DNA from: CAZYFH01 sp965197395
GTDB lineage: Bacteria > Acidobacteriota > Vicinamibacteria > Vicinamibacterales > UBA8438
Length of the DNA: 64,000 nucleotides
NCBI GenBank assembly: GCA_965197395.1
Contig: CBDANB010000006.1
Span: 682,001 to 746,000 of the forward strand
Direction: 5' to 3'
In this document: in pieces, positions 9,485-17,328 of the stretch
Numbering within the stretch: position 1 is the stretch's first letter
How the letters are laid out: every line of letters starts with the position of its first letter
Made by a program: the position numbers and the translations under genes
The notes under the pieces: model-generated
Database searches by the model: none
What the model saw: only the letters and a program-made list of their open reading frames with translations
What the model was told of the DNA's origin: nothing

Positions 9485-9634
9485 ACGGGGCTTCGCCCCG
9501 AACCCCACGCGGTCGCTACGTGGGGACCCCGAGAGCCCCACTCCGCGCCCGCGAGGCGCGCCGTGCGCGCCTTGGCCGTTCTCGACGGTCCGCAACGAGT
9601 ACGAAATTCTCGTTTCGCGCCGCATAACGGCCTA
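9482..9634 (+). repeat. Dispersed intergenic repeat, longest copy
   Basis: Begins TAGACGGGGCTTCGCCCCGA directly at the stop of the AbgT gene and ends GCATAACGGCCTA. The GGGGCTTCGCCCC core forms a stem with a TTCG loop. The same start and end occur at 49104-49148 with the middle missing, and the middle recurs in inverted orientation at 5037-5122. The position at gene 3' ends suggests a REP-like or terminator-associated element. Confidence 0.7.
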
Positions 9635-9646
9635 GACTAGCGGCGG

Positions 9647-9935
9647 ATGGCATCTCACGGACGCCTCATCCTCGGCTCACGACACACGGCGCTCGTCTGG
9701 TTGCTACGTCTCCTCGGCGCGATGACGCTGTTGGCGCTGCCCTTCGTGTTCATCCCGACGCCATGGATGGCAGCCATCCATGAATGGCTCGGGCTCGGCT
9801 CGTTCCCGCGCGGTCCGATCACCGAGTACCTGGCACGCTCGCTGTCCGCCTTCTACGCCGGTGGGGGGATGCTGGTGCTGCTCTTTTCGACCAACGTGTC
9901 GCGTTATCGGCCGGCCATTCTGCTGCTGTCTGGCA
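9647..9935 (+). pseudogene. Truncated small integral membrane protein
   Basis: About 95 residues of a membrane protein with hydrophobic segments around LLGAMTLLALPFVFIP and GGGMLVLLFSTNVSRYRP. The text WMAAIHEWLGLGSFPRGP followed by LARSLSAFYA resembles a conserved small membrane protein found in Planctomycetes and Acidobacteria. The reading frame then becomes Ser/Thr/Arg-rich and ends at 10093, because the DNA switches near 9935 to the 3' part of a methyltransferase gene in another frame. The junction therefore removed the end of this gene. Confidence 0.6.
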
Positions 9936-10356
9936 CCTCCACAGGCACCGATCTGTCGAGATCGAGTACATCGGCCTCGACATCATCGAGGAAGCGATCG
10001 ATATCTGCCGGCGCAAGCACCCGGAGAACGTTTACATCTGTGGCGACATTCTGGAGGATGACGGGATCCTGCCGGAGTACGACTACGCCGTGATGAACGG
10101 GGTCTTCACTGAAAAGGGACCGCTTCCCTTCGATGAGATGTTCGACTATTTCGCCGGCCTAGTCGCCCGAGTGTTCGAACCCGCACGGTTCGGGATCGCC
10201 TTCAACGTGATGTCCGCCCAAGTGGACTGGACCCGGGACGACCTGTTTCACCTACCCCTCGACCGGCTTGCGGAATTCGTAATCCGGCGGCTGAACCGGC
10301 GTTTCGTTATTCGCAACGACTACGGCCTCTACGAATACACGACCTACGTTTACAAA
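9936..10356 (+). pseudogene. Class I SAM-dependent methyltransferase, 3' part only
   Basis: The translation from about 9955 reads VEIEYIGLDIIEEAIDICRR and then VYICGDI, the second and third strands of a Rossmann methyltransferase. The first strand with the glycine-rich SAM loop is missing, so this cannot be active alone. The domain continues to YEYTTYVYK. Before MITE-A inserted, the next codon was TGA, overlapping the ATG of the following glycosyltransferase. After insertion the frame reads into the element for about 60 residues. The neighbouring glycosyltransferase suggests a former glycan-modification operon. Confidence 0.7.
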
Positions 10357-10358
10357 TG

Positions 10359-10832
10359 GGTTCCTCACACAAATGTGTGCACGATTCAGCCCCCAGCAGG
10401 TCAGCCACGCCGTGGAAAGAGGCTGCGGATGTGTTCGTGCCCGCGAATCAGCGGTGAAGTCGTCTATCGCTCAGTCGACGGCCGCCTGCGCGGGCCCCGC
10501 TTTTGGTGGGGGGCCTGCTCGACGGCAGCCGGTCCCACCTCAAGGTGCTGAGGCGCTGGCATTTACAGGGCGACGAACCATGAACACTCGTGGAACGCGG
10601 CCTGGACTTTCGCCGACGTTTTACCGCTGGGCCGAACCCTCGCTGACTGTTCAGCCCCTTGGCACTGGCAGGCCCCTCGCGATTTCCGCCGTGTACCGTG
10701 GGCCGGACTTTCCGAGAGCCTGCAGTTCCTCTCCAGATACAGACGGTGTTCTCCAGCCACGTAAGTCGATGACAATGCTTGACTTATTAGCCATGGAACC
10801 GGCCAAAGCTGCACCGATCCCTGAGAGGAACC
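10359..10832 (+). mobile_element. MITE-A copy 1, non-autonomous element with 8-bp target duplication
   Basis: A 474-bp element nearly identical to 32261-32729; the only difference noticed is a 5-bp gap near 10440. Ends are inverted: GGTTCCTC at the left and GAGGAACC at the right, with further partial matches for about 28 bp (CA, AT, GTGCA). TACAAATG flanks it on both sides (10351-10358 and 10833-10840). No transposase-like protein is encoded. The 8-bp duplication fits ISL3, IS1595 or IS66 type transposition. The right end GAGAGGAACC lies just before the glycosyltransferase ATG and can serve as its Shine-Dalgarno. Confidence 0.88.
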
Positions 10833-10837
10833 TACAA

Positions 10838-11818
10838 ATGATGTGCCAGCCTGCAGCCGGCCGCCGTCCGAGCCTTGAGATCCACATCGCGATCAGCCCG
10901 ACCCAGACGTTCCTGAACATGGTTCGATGCTTTACGCATTCGTTGCGCCTATACGGCGGGCGCTACCGCGACGCTCCTGTGATCGTCACCACCGGAGACA
11001 GCAAGGCGGACCATGGCTTGGCGGGTCGCTTGCCCTGGCTGGAGCCGAATGGCATCGAGATCCGCTGGATTCCGGAGGCTGCGTTCGCGGCCGACTCCTA
11101 CTACGCGACCGGAACCGCGCGCTTCAATCACGAGTTCGCGTGCGATATCGTGCTGGCGCTCGACTCCGACATCCTGGTTGCCGGTCCCATCGACCAGCTG
11201 GTGACGAGCGTTTTCGAGGCGCAGGCGCTCGCAGGGCTCATCGCGCACGTCAGCCCGTTCGTGAATCGGGGCAAAGGCTGGCAGGATGTGTACGACGCCT
11301 GTGGCCTCGGCCCCGTTCGTGCGGTGCATCAGCATACCGGTTGGGGCGTGATGGGCACTGACAAGAGACACCGGTACTGCCCACCGTACTTCAATTTCGG
11401 CGTGATCTGCGCACCGGCCTCCCGCATCCGGGCGCTGGGCCCCGAATTGCTTCCCCTGATCCACAAGGTGGACGATGTTCTCGAGCACGATCACAAGGCC
11501 CAGATCGCCTTGGCACTGGCCATCGCCCATCTCGATATTCCCTGCCTGAGTCTCCCCATGCGCTACAACATGCCAAACGACCCGAGGTTGGAAGATCTGC
11601 ACCCAGGCGAGCTTCCCGAGGCGAGGCTCCTGCACCTGCTCCGCAAACACGTGGTCTCCAAGTACGAAATCTTCTCGAGCTGGGACCGCCTCGACGAGTT
11701 CTTGCAACGCACGGATCTGCTCGGCACGAACGAGCGGGCGCGGCAGGTGCTGAACACGGTCCGGCCTTGGATCCGCCCAACCGCCCCTGACGTCGTCCAG
11801 CCGGGAGAAAGCCGCTGA
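10838..11818 (+). CDS. Glycosyltransferase-like protein (GT-A fold)
   Basis: Protein of about 326 residues. It opens with LEIHIAISPTQTFLNMVRCF, typical of sugar-transferase-like proteins that list surface glycan enzymes. The nucleotide-sugar metal motif is DSD in IVLALDSDILVAGP (about residue 105). Later parts include YFNFGVICAPAS and MRYNMPNDPRLEDLHPGE, consistent with a GT8-like acceptor region. The ATG at 10838 lies inside the target duplication of MITE-A, so the insertion kept the start; ATG at 10841 is equally possible. Acceptor and donor are unknown. Confidence 0.7.
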   Translation: MMCQPAAGRRPSLEIHIAISPTQTFLNMVRCFTHSLRLYGGRYRDAPVIVTTGDSKADHGLAGRLPWLEPNGIEIRWIPEAAFAADSYYATGTARFNHEFACDIVLALDSDILVAGPIDQLVTSVFEAQALAGLIAHVSPFVNRGKGWQDVYDACGLGPVRAVHQHTGWGVMGTDKRHRYCPPYFNFGVICAPASRIRALGPELLPLIHKVDDVLEHDHKAQIALALAIAHLDIPCLSLPMRYNMPNDPRLEDLHPGELPEARLLHLLRKHVVSKYEIFSSWDRLDEFLQRTDLLGTNERARQVLNTVRPWIRPTAPDVVQPGESR

Positions 11819-12037
11819 GAACGCGAACTTTCGCACTTGAGGACGATAGACGATATTGGACGGGTCCTTGGTTAACGGTACTTATTCGAGTCGTTGGCGC
11901 GCCGGCCGTGCGACAGTCGCGGTGTGGCGTTGCACCGGGTAGTGTTGCGACCTGTGTGCCAAACGCTTGAGAAAAACGAGCGGTCATGGCAAGGAGGTTG
12001 ATTGACGAGATCGACCTCACTCACAAGGAGTCAGACC
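11819..12037. other. Gap between glycosyltransferase and IS256 fragment
   Basis: No gene was seen. Part of this stretch is probably the left end of the IS256-type element, but its terminal repeat could not be defined because the right end is lost. Confidence 0.4.
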
Positions 12038-12214
12038 ATGACCACTCGAGCCAAGCGTAGCGCGAAGACCTCCCGACTCGAAGCCCTCGTCAGCAGCGAC
12101 CGCGAGCTGCTGAAACGACTGGTGAAGGAATCGCTCCAGGCGGTGCTGGAGGCCGACATGACCGAGGCCCTCGGGGCCGGGTCTGGGGAGCGGACCGCGG
12201 GGCGCATCGGCTAG
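12038..12214 (+). pseudogene. IS256-family (mutator) transposase, N-terminal fragment
   Basis: About 58 residues matching the start of mutator-type transposases: SDRELLKRLVKESLQAVLEA followed by DMTEALGAGSGERT. An AAGGAG ribosome site lies before ATG 12038. The frame ends at ERTAGRIG, where complete enzymes continue for about 340 more residues, so the catalytic domain is absent. The right break joins the 3' end of the membrane gene on the other strand. Confidence 0.85.
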
Positions 12215-13197
12215 AGAATCGACAGCGCACTGAGAGCGAGATAGGCCACGAAGTATTGGTTCCTGTTGGCTCCCATCTTTCCCGAGAGAAAGGCCCCGAC
12301 GAGGCAGCCCAGCACGGCGACCCAGACCAGAAGGCGCCTTGGCCCGTCGAAGCCCCCGGGAGGAGCTCCTTGCCCGTCCCGCCGTGTTCGACCGGCCACC
12401 CAGACGAGGGCGGCGAAGACGCACAGGAAAGCGTTGGGGCCGATCGTCCGGACCAGCATCTCGAACGCCTGCGCAGCGAAGAACGGCTGTCCCCACTTGG
12501 ACATGAACAGGTTCTCGAAATAGACGTGTCCGCCGAGGGCGAAGGTCAGGGCGACCAGGATGGCAAACGGCAGGGACAGACAGACCGTTTCTCTGACGCT
12601 GCGTCTGATGGAGAACGAGTACGCCAGGACCCCTAGAAAACTGGGTCTATCCGGGTTTCCCAACGCCATTTTGGGGCCTTTCGGGGTTTTTCGTGGGTGA
12701 TTTGATTGGAAAGGCCCTGTGGGAGCTCGTGGAAAACGCACAGCGTTTTCCAAGGCACGGTGGGCGCGTTCTGTGCGTCCACGGCGCCGTCAGCTTCCAC
12801 AGGGCCCGTCCGTGCGCGACAAGATGGCTCCCAGGGAGGGGGCCCATGCGTGATGTCGAACTGGACCGCTGCGTCCTCGGACTGCAGTCGACCGGCGAAC
12901 AACTATGTTCGCGTCAACACCGTCGACCTGTACACGCCGAACGCTCGATTTACCCCGGAAAGACTGGGATATCAGGTGCTTACGCTATTTGGGAAACTCG
13001 GATATAGCCAGAAAACTGACGACCACCGTCTGCTTGAAGGCCCAGGCGCAATAGAACACGGTCGACACGGCAAGCAAGCGCGTCCAGTGTATTTCGCTGC
13101 CTCGGCAGGGTTCCAGGGGCGGACGCCGGAGCCTCGATCCGGCATACGGCGGCGGACCGTCCGCACAACCTCCGCAGAACCTCAGCAGGTTCAACAG
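12211..13197 (-). pseudogene. GT39-like membrane glycosyltransferase, fragment interrupted by MITE-B
   Basis: Two pieces on the minus strand join in frame when the element at 12643-13009 and one 8-bp copy are removed. The join reads AFKQTVVVSFL then GVLAYSFSIRRSV, with KQT in the usual place of GT39/ArnT-type dolichol-phosphate-dependent enzymes. Several membrane segments follow (LPFAILVALTFALGG, NAFLCVFAALVWVAG, LLVWVAVLGCLVGAFLSG). The 5' part of the gene is lost at 13197, where another repeat element begins. The 3' part stops abruptly after YFVAYLALSALSIL next to the IS256 fragment. The family call rests on hydrophobic pattern and KQT and is tentative. Confidence 0.6.
12643..13009 (+). mobile_element. 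MITE-B copy 1 (long form) with 8-bp target duplication
   Basis: A 367-bp element. Left end GGGTCTATCCGGGTTTCCCA and right end, read inward, GGCTATATCCGAGTTTCCCA form imperfect terminal inverted repeats. AGAAAACT flanks both sides (12635-12642, 13010-13017). The outer parts are close to the 186-bp element at 38234-38419, which lacks about 180 bp from the middle. No transposase is encoded. The left end aligns with the GGCTCTTCCGG end of the ISL3 element at 39423, so ISL3-type mobilisation is likely. Confidence 0.87.
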
Positions 13198-13743
13198 CTT
13201 ACTCCGTGACACCGTTCCGCCACCCCCAATGGGTCGAAACGGTCCGTCTAACGGGTTGACTTATCCCTTCGGAGAGCGGGCGCCCCTTGGCGATCGTTAT
13301 CGACGACGTCGTCATCTCAGGGGACGGCGACGACGTAACGACGCCAATGGGCGACGTGGGTGGATCAGAGCGTCGTGTCGACACCGCCGATCGCGACGCG
13401 TCGCGTCGAACCTCGCGTCGTCGAACGCCGTCCGAGGTATGTCCGCGACGTCGCGCGCGGACGACGCCCGCGACGCCGTCGCGTCGTTGCTCAGGGGCGG
13501 CGCGCAACGTCACGCGCGGCGTCGTGCCACACGTCGGTGCCCCGATGGCGGCCGAGGGACCACGACCGCGCCGCTACACTCGTTCCGCACATCGTCGCCT
13601 TCGTCTCCTACCACGACGACGTCGTGACAACGGTCGGCCGTCGTCGACCGTCGTCCGGGTGGTCCGTCGCCGGGCGCGCGGTATCTACCGTAAACGGACC
13701 GTTTCTGCCCATTGGGGACGACCGTACGGTGACAGCGGCTAAG
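13198..13743. mobile_element. Element C: about 546-bp inverted-repeat element with CGACG/CGTCG-rich interior
   Basis: The two ends are imperfect inverted repeats of about 55 bp. Left 13198-13252 contains CTTACTCCGTGACACCG, CCCCAATGGG and GAAACGGTCCGT. The right end read inward contains CTTAGCCGCTGTCACCG, CCCCAATGGG and GAAACGGTCCGT in the same order. The interior 13295-13680 is packed with CGACG and CGTCG. A 151-codon open frame (13287-13742) gives a low-complexity Arg-rich product that I do not trust as a protein. No clear target duplication was found. It cuts the GT39-like gene on one side and lies about 35 bp from the shortened kinase gene on the other. Confidence 0.6.
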
Positions 13744-13777
13744 TGACTCTACTGGCTCAGGTTGAGGGGACCGCGTG

Positions 13778-14911
13778 TCACCGTTTGCTCAGATCGCCGA
13801 TCTCGCTCCCACACGCTTTGCACGCGGGCCGATCTCGCTCCCACACGCTTTGCACGCGGTTGCTGACGATCAACGGGCCCTCGGCCGGCGTCGTCACCTC
13901 AAAGCGTGTGACGGGCGGCGGCTCCGGACGCAGGATGACCCAGGCCGCCACGCTTGCAAGGACCGTCGCCAGGAGCGCCCCGGCGCCAGCGCCAACGAAT
14001 CGATCTCGAATGCGGCGCGGCGCGGCCTCGACGGGGGTGGCGACAACGTGACCTCCGCCTTCGGCGATCCACACCAACTCGTCGTGCAGATCATGGGCAC
14101 TGTTCCAGCGGCGATCGGGGTCTTTTGCCAGACACTTCTTGACGAGACGGTCGAGCGCGTGCGGCGACAGCTCCTGCGACGACGACAGCGTCGGGGGATC
14201 GACATGCATGATAGCGGCGATGAGACTCGCTTGACTATTCCCCTCGAACGCCTTCTTTCCCGTGACCATCTCGTAGACCGTCATGCCGAAGGCGAAGATG
14301 TCCGTGCGCGCGTCCGCCTCCTGGCCCTCCAACTGTTCCGGCGCCATGTATTGCAGCGTGCCGAGGATCATCCCCGCGTCCGTCAGTCCCGCACTCTGGG
14401 TCGGCATCCCCGACACCCCGAGGTCCCCACCCACTGGCTTCAACTTCGCCAACCCGAAGTCGAGGAGCTTCGCCCCCGCCGTGGTCAGCATGATGTTCCC
14501 TGGCTTCAGATCCCGATGGACGATCCCCTGCCGGTGCGCCTTGTCCAACGCGTCCGCGATCTCGATGGCGACCTGGAGCGCCTGATCCAACGGCAACGCG
14601 CCTTTGTCCAGCCGCTGCGCCAGCGTCTCCCCGTCGAGATACTCCATGACCAGGAAGTCGATGCCGTCCTGGGTGCCGATGTCATGGAGCGTGCAAATGT
14701 GCGGGTGGTTCAAGGCGGCGACGGTGCGGGCCTCACGCTCGAACCGCTGCTTCAGATCGGGGTCGGCGGCGACGTGCTCGGGGAGCACCTTGATGGCGAC
14801 GGTGCGGTCGAGGCGGGTATCGCGGGCTCTGTAGACTTCACCCATCCCGCCCGCGCCGAGGGGGGCTTGGATCTCGTAGGGACCGAGGGTGGTGCCGGGG
14901 GTAAGCGGCAT
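13778..14911 (-). CDS. Membrane serine/threonine protein kinase, C-terminally truncated
   Basis: PknB-type kinase. The glycine loop LGAGGMGEVYRARD, catalytic lysine VAIKVLPEH, HRDLKPGNIM and DFG are all present, as is the APE motif in YMAPEQLEG, so the kinase domain (residues 1-280) looks complete. One membrane segment follows (GALLATVLASVAAWVIL). Relatives continue with a TolB/WD40-like sensor of several hundred residues; here the frame ends after about 30 residues in a 32-bp tandem duplication next to element C. The start overlaps the stop of an upstream kinase tail as TAATG. Kinase activity is plausible, but sensing is probably lost. Confidence 0.75.
   Translation of the reverse strand: MPLTPGTTLGPYEIQAPLGAGGMGEVYRARDTRLDRTVAIKVLPEHVAADPDLKQRFEREARTVAALNHPHICTLHDIGTQDGIDFLVMEYLDGETLAQRLDKGALPLDQALQVAIEIADALDKAHRQGIVHRDLKPGNIMLTTAGAKLLDFGLAKLKPVGGDLGVSGMPTQSAGLTDAGMILGTLQYMAPEQLEGQEADARTDIFAFGMTVYEMVTGKKAFEGNSQASLIAAIMHVDPPTLSSSQELSPHALDRLVKKCLAKDPDRRWNSAHDLHDELVWIAEGGGHVVATPVEAAPRRIRDRFVGAGAGALLATVLASVAAWVILRPEPPPVTRFEVTTPAEGPLIVSNRVQSVWERDRPACKACGSEIGDLSKR
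13796..13859. repeat. Two exact tandem copies of a 32-bp sequence
   Basis: The unit 13796-13827 starts GCCGATCTCGCTCCCACACG and is repeated exactly at 13828-13859. It forms the last codons of the shortened kinase gene and sits about 50 bp from element C. It looks like a rearrangement scar. Confidence 0.85.
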
Positions 14912-15060
14912 TAGTCCAGTGGCACGAGGCGTTCGAGTTCGTCGAACCAGTGCTGGACGACAACGATCTGAGACGGAGCTGACGCGGCATCCTCCGTCGG
15001 AGCACCCGTCGGCTTGATCATCAGGAACCGACCGTCAGGGGCCAGGTCATAACGTCGGCC
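14911..15060 (-). pseudogene. Tail of a TolB-like serine/threonine kinase
   Basis: A short open stretch reads RRYDLAPDGRFLMIKP and then SQIVVVQHWFDELERLVPLD before TAA. This is the typical end of acidobacterial kinases and related proteins with a beta-propeller sensor. Nothing upstream continues the domain, since the MBL-hydrolase gene ends at 15089. The stop overlaps the ATG of the next kinase, which suggests an original tandem of two kinase genes. Confidence 0.65.
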
Positions 15061-15088
15061 CACCCCCTCCCGGTCCGCGCGCCGGCCG

Positions 15089-16057
15089 TTACGGGGTCGC
15101 GTCGTAGACGTCCTGCGCGTAGACCGTCAGCCGTTCGGCCGGGCCTTTCGTGTAGTCGGCAAAGCTGCCCGACGGCTCCCACCCGGCGATGAAGTCGGCG
15201 GCCGACGTGCCCGCTGCTTTCGCCGCCTGCGCGTCGCTCACGAACCCCGCCACGAACTCGGCGTAGTCGCTCAGGTCGGTCGGGGTCATGACCGGGCCGT
15301 GACCGGTGATGAGCCGGTCGATCTCGGTGAGGCCCGCCGAGGCGTTCCGCAGCGTCTCCGGATAGTCGACCCCGCTGCCCCCGTTGTTCGAGTCCATGAT
15401 GGGGACCATCTTGTTGGGAAATGCGTCGCCGGCGTGCACGGTCCGCAGCGATGGGAACTCGACCCAGGCGTCGCCGCCGGTGTGCGCGCGTCCGAAGTAG
15501 TGCAGCTCGACGCGGTCGTCGTCGCTCCCCAGCGTCAGCGTGTCGGTGAACGTCTGCTCCGGGATGCCGTTGGCGTCGTCACCGTCGAACGGGCTCGGCC
15601 GCGGCTCGCTACCGAGCCCACGCACGGGGTTGTTCTCCCGCATCAGCCGCTGCGTGTTCTCGTGCGCCACGAAGTCGACCGTGGCGGGGAACTCCACGCT
15701 TCCGTCCACATGGTCGAAGTGCGCATGCGTGTTGATGATGGTCGTGATGGGATTCGACGTCAGCTCACCGATGGCGTCGATCAGCGGCTGCCCCCACCCC
15801 GCCAGCTTCGTGTCGACCAGCACGACCCCGTCGCTGGTGATGAACGCGGCGGAGTTGCCGCCCCCGCCGCGGAGGACGAACAGGTTGTCCTCAAGCCGCT
15901 CCACCTCCACGACGTTCTCCAGCGGCGCGTCGGCTGCCGGTGCCGCCTGCGACTCGGCCGGCGGCGCCGCCTCCGGCTCGGACTCCTCCGCCCCCGCGCA
16001 CGACATCACCAGCGCGCCACCCAGTACTAATATCCCTAGTGCCATTTCCCTTTTCAT
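15089..16057 (-). CDS. MBL-fold metallo-hydrolase lipoprotein
   Basis: Periplasmic or membrane-anchored metallo-beta-lactamase-fold hydrolase of about 322 residues. The metal motif is THAHFDHVDG; a further histidine lies in YFGRAHTGGDAWV and another in RLITGHGPVM, as in quinoprotein-relay and lactonase-like members. The N-terminus (MKREMALGILVLGGALVMSC) has a lipobox LVMSCAG, followed by a Glu/Ala/Pro-rich linker. ATG at 16057 is preferred over one 21 codons earlier. A kinase 5' fragment lies upstream on the same strand. The substrate is not predictable. Confidence 0.85.
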   Translation of the reverse strand: MKREMALGILVLGGALVMSCAGAEESEPEAAPPAESQAAPAADAPLENVVEVERLEDNLFVLRGGGGNSAAFITSDGVVLVDTKLAGWGQPLIDAIGELTSNPITTIINTHAHFDHVDGSVEFPATVDFVAHENTQRLMRENNPVRGLGSEPRPSPFDGDDANGIPEQTFTDTLTLGSDDDRVELHYFGRAHTGGDAWVEFPSLRTVHAGDAFPNKMVPIMDSNNGGSGVDYPETLRNASAGLTEIDRLITGHGPVMTPTDLSDYAEFVAGFVSDAQAAKAAGTSAADFIAGWEPSGSFADYTKGPAERLTVYAQDVYDATP

Positions 16058-16356
16058 GCCATGCCTCCGGAAAAGAAGACCCGTTGAACGAACCAGAATG
16101 CGCCCGGCCGCCATCACCATGATTGAACCGACGACCCGACGCGCCTACCTCCACCTGTGGTCCGCCTGGAACGCTTCGTCGCGACCGGCTTGGCGTCCCG
16201 TGCGGCGCGCGGGCCCGGCTCGCCGCCTATCCACAGAGGCATTCTCTCACGGGCCGCACGCAGCCCCGTTCCCCGGGCGGCCGGGTGCGGGTCGGCGGGC
16301 GCGGCTGGCCCAGGAACCCATAGGCCCCTATTCCAGTGCATGGCTCACGTCAGGGC

Positions 16357-16471
16357 AGACGGTGCGGTCCAGGCGGGTGTCTCTGGCCTTATAGACCTCA
16401 CCTTGGCCGCCCGCGCCGAGGGGGGCTTGAATCTTGTAAGGGCCGAGGGTGGCGCCGGGGTGCAAGCTCAT
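16357..16471 (-). pseudogene. Serine/threonine kinase 5' fragment (38 codons)
   Basis: Starts MSLHPGATLGPYKIQAPLGA and continues through GGQGEVYKARDTRLDRTV, the glycine loop of the kinase N-lobe, before diverging into unrelated codons. The catalytic lysine region and everything after are missing. Its ATG overlaps the stop of an upstream open stretch as ATGA. The next complete gene downstream is the MBL hydrolase. Confidence 0.75.
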
Positions 16472-16612
16472 CTATCGGCCGGCGCCTCACTCAGCTCCGA
16501 GGCCGAGTTCACGATCACGCGAAGCTCGTTCACCACCTGTTCGGCGGCGTCCTCGGTAAGAGGCGGCCGTCGGAACGGGTAATGCTCCGAGCCGAGGCCC
16601 GGATCCCGCCAC
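16468..16612 (-). pseudogene. Unrecognised C-terminal gene remnant upstream of a kinase fragment
   Basis: About 46 codons read GLGSEHYPFRRPPLTEDAAE then VVNELRVIVNSASEL before TGA, with codon use like the neighbouring genes. The stop overlaps the kinase-fragment ATG by four bases. No start or family could be assigned. Confidence 0.4.
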
Positions 16613-16667
16613 CGCCGCGCCCGCGAGCCCGACCACGATCCCGATTCGAACGTACGACGTCAGATGG

Positions 16668-17198
16668 CTACTCCTCGAGCACGTTGATCAGCGCGTACGT
16701 GATCGACTCTCCTTCCGCCACCTGTACCTGATGCCACGAACGCGCGGGCACATGCAGCACGTCGCCCTTCGTGATCTGGAACTCCTGCGCGCCACTCAGC
16801 TCTGGCCGTTGCTCCTCGCGCGGCAGCCCCTCCACCCAGTTCACTCGCTCGCCGCCAAGCAGGGCGGTTCCCGACCCGTCCAGAACCACGTAGATATCCC
16901 ATTTGGTCTCGTGGATCTCGGGTTGGGTGTACCCCCCTCGATGAATGATCTGCACATCGTGCCGTCGATGATCCGCCCGGGGGAGCGCGTTCACGACGGC
17001 GAACGGCGTACCGAGGATCCCTGGCCCTTCCCGAAGCCGGTCTTCGAGCTCGCTCTTGAACCGGGCGAACGACTCTGCGTCCCAGTGGATGAACTCGGAT
17101 GGACGGGGGGCGTTCGTCACGTCCGCGAACGGATCCTGGGCGGACGCGTTCGCGACGCCAAGCCCGACGACGACCGCGACAAGAGAGACGAATCGCAT
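16668..17198 (-). CDS. Secreted cupin-domain protein
   Basis: A signal peptide (MRFVSLVAVVVGLGVANASA) precedes a single cupin beta-barrel. Likely metal ligands are in VQIIHRGGYTQPEIHETKWD (first cupin motif) and GDVLHVPARSWHQVQV (second cupin motif). The end ESITYALINVLEE is typical of small periplasmic cupins. ATG at 17198 has GGAGG six to seven bases upstream. The frame runs back without a stop into a kinase fragment, but that part is not considered coding. Enzyme or binding role unknown. Confidence 0.8.
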   Translation of the reverse strand: MRFVSLVAVVVGLGVANASAQDPFADVTNAPRPSEFIHWDAESFARFKSELEDRLREGPGILGTPFAVVNALPRADHRRHDVQIIHRGGYTQPEIHETKWDIYVVLDGSGTALLGGERVNWVEGLPREEQRPELSGAQEFQITKGDVLHVPARSWHQVQVAEGESITYALINVLEE

Positions 17199-17221
17199 GA
17201 GAGCACCTCCGGCTAGGTGGA

Positions 17222-17328
17222 ATCCACAACAGCCAATATTCGGATGGTTCAGCGACGCCAGGACCTTGGCCTCGCGCTCGAAGCGGGCCAAGCGGTCGGG
17301 ATCAGATGTGAACGCTTCGGGCAGATAG
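17222..17328 (-). pseudogene. Serine/threonine kinase internal fragment
   Basis: LPEAFTSDPDRLARFEREAK then VLASLNHPNIG is the region between the catalytic lysine strand and helix C of PknB-type kinases. The start codon side is lost at about 17328 close to the IS110 element, and the rest of the domain is lost just before the cupin gene. Confidence 0.75.

Noticed and set aside
7624..9627. 667-codon open frame on plus
   Set aside because: Out of frame with the AbgT gene it covers; Arg-rich and without hydrophobic pattern.
13287..13742. 151-codon frame inside element C
   Set aside because: Low-complexity Arg-rich product of CGACG/CGTCG repeats; no ribosome site; three frames are equally open.
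13796..13859. Possible CRISPR-like repeat
   Set aside because: Only two copies, directly abutting without spacers, so a tandem duplication.
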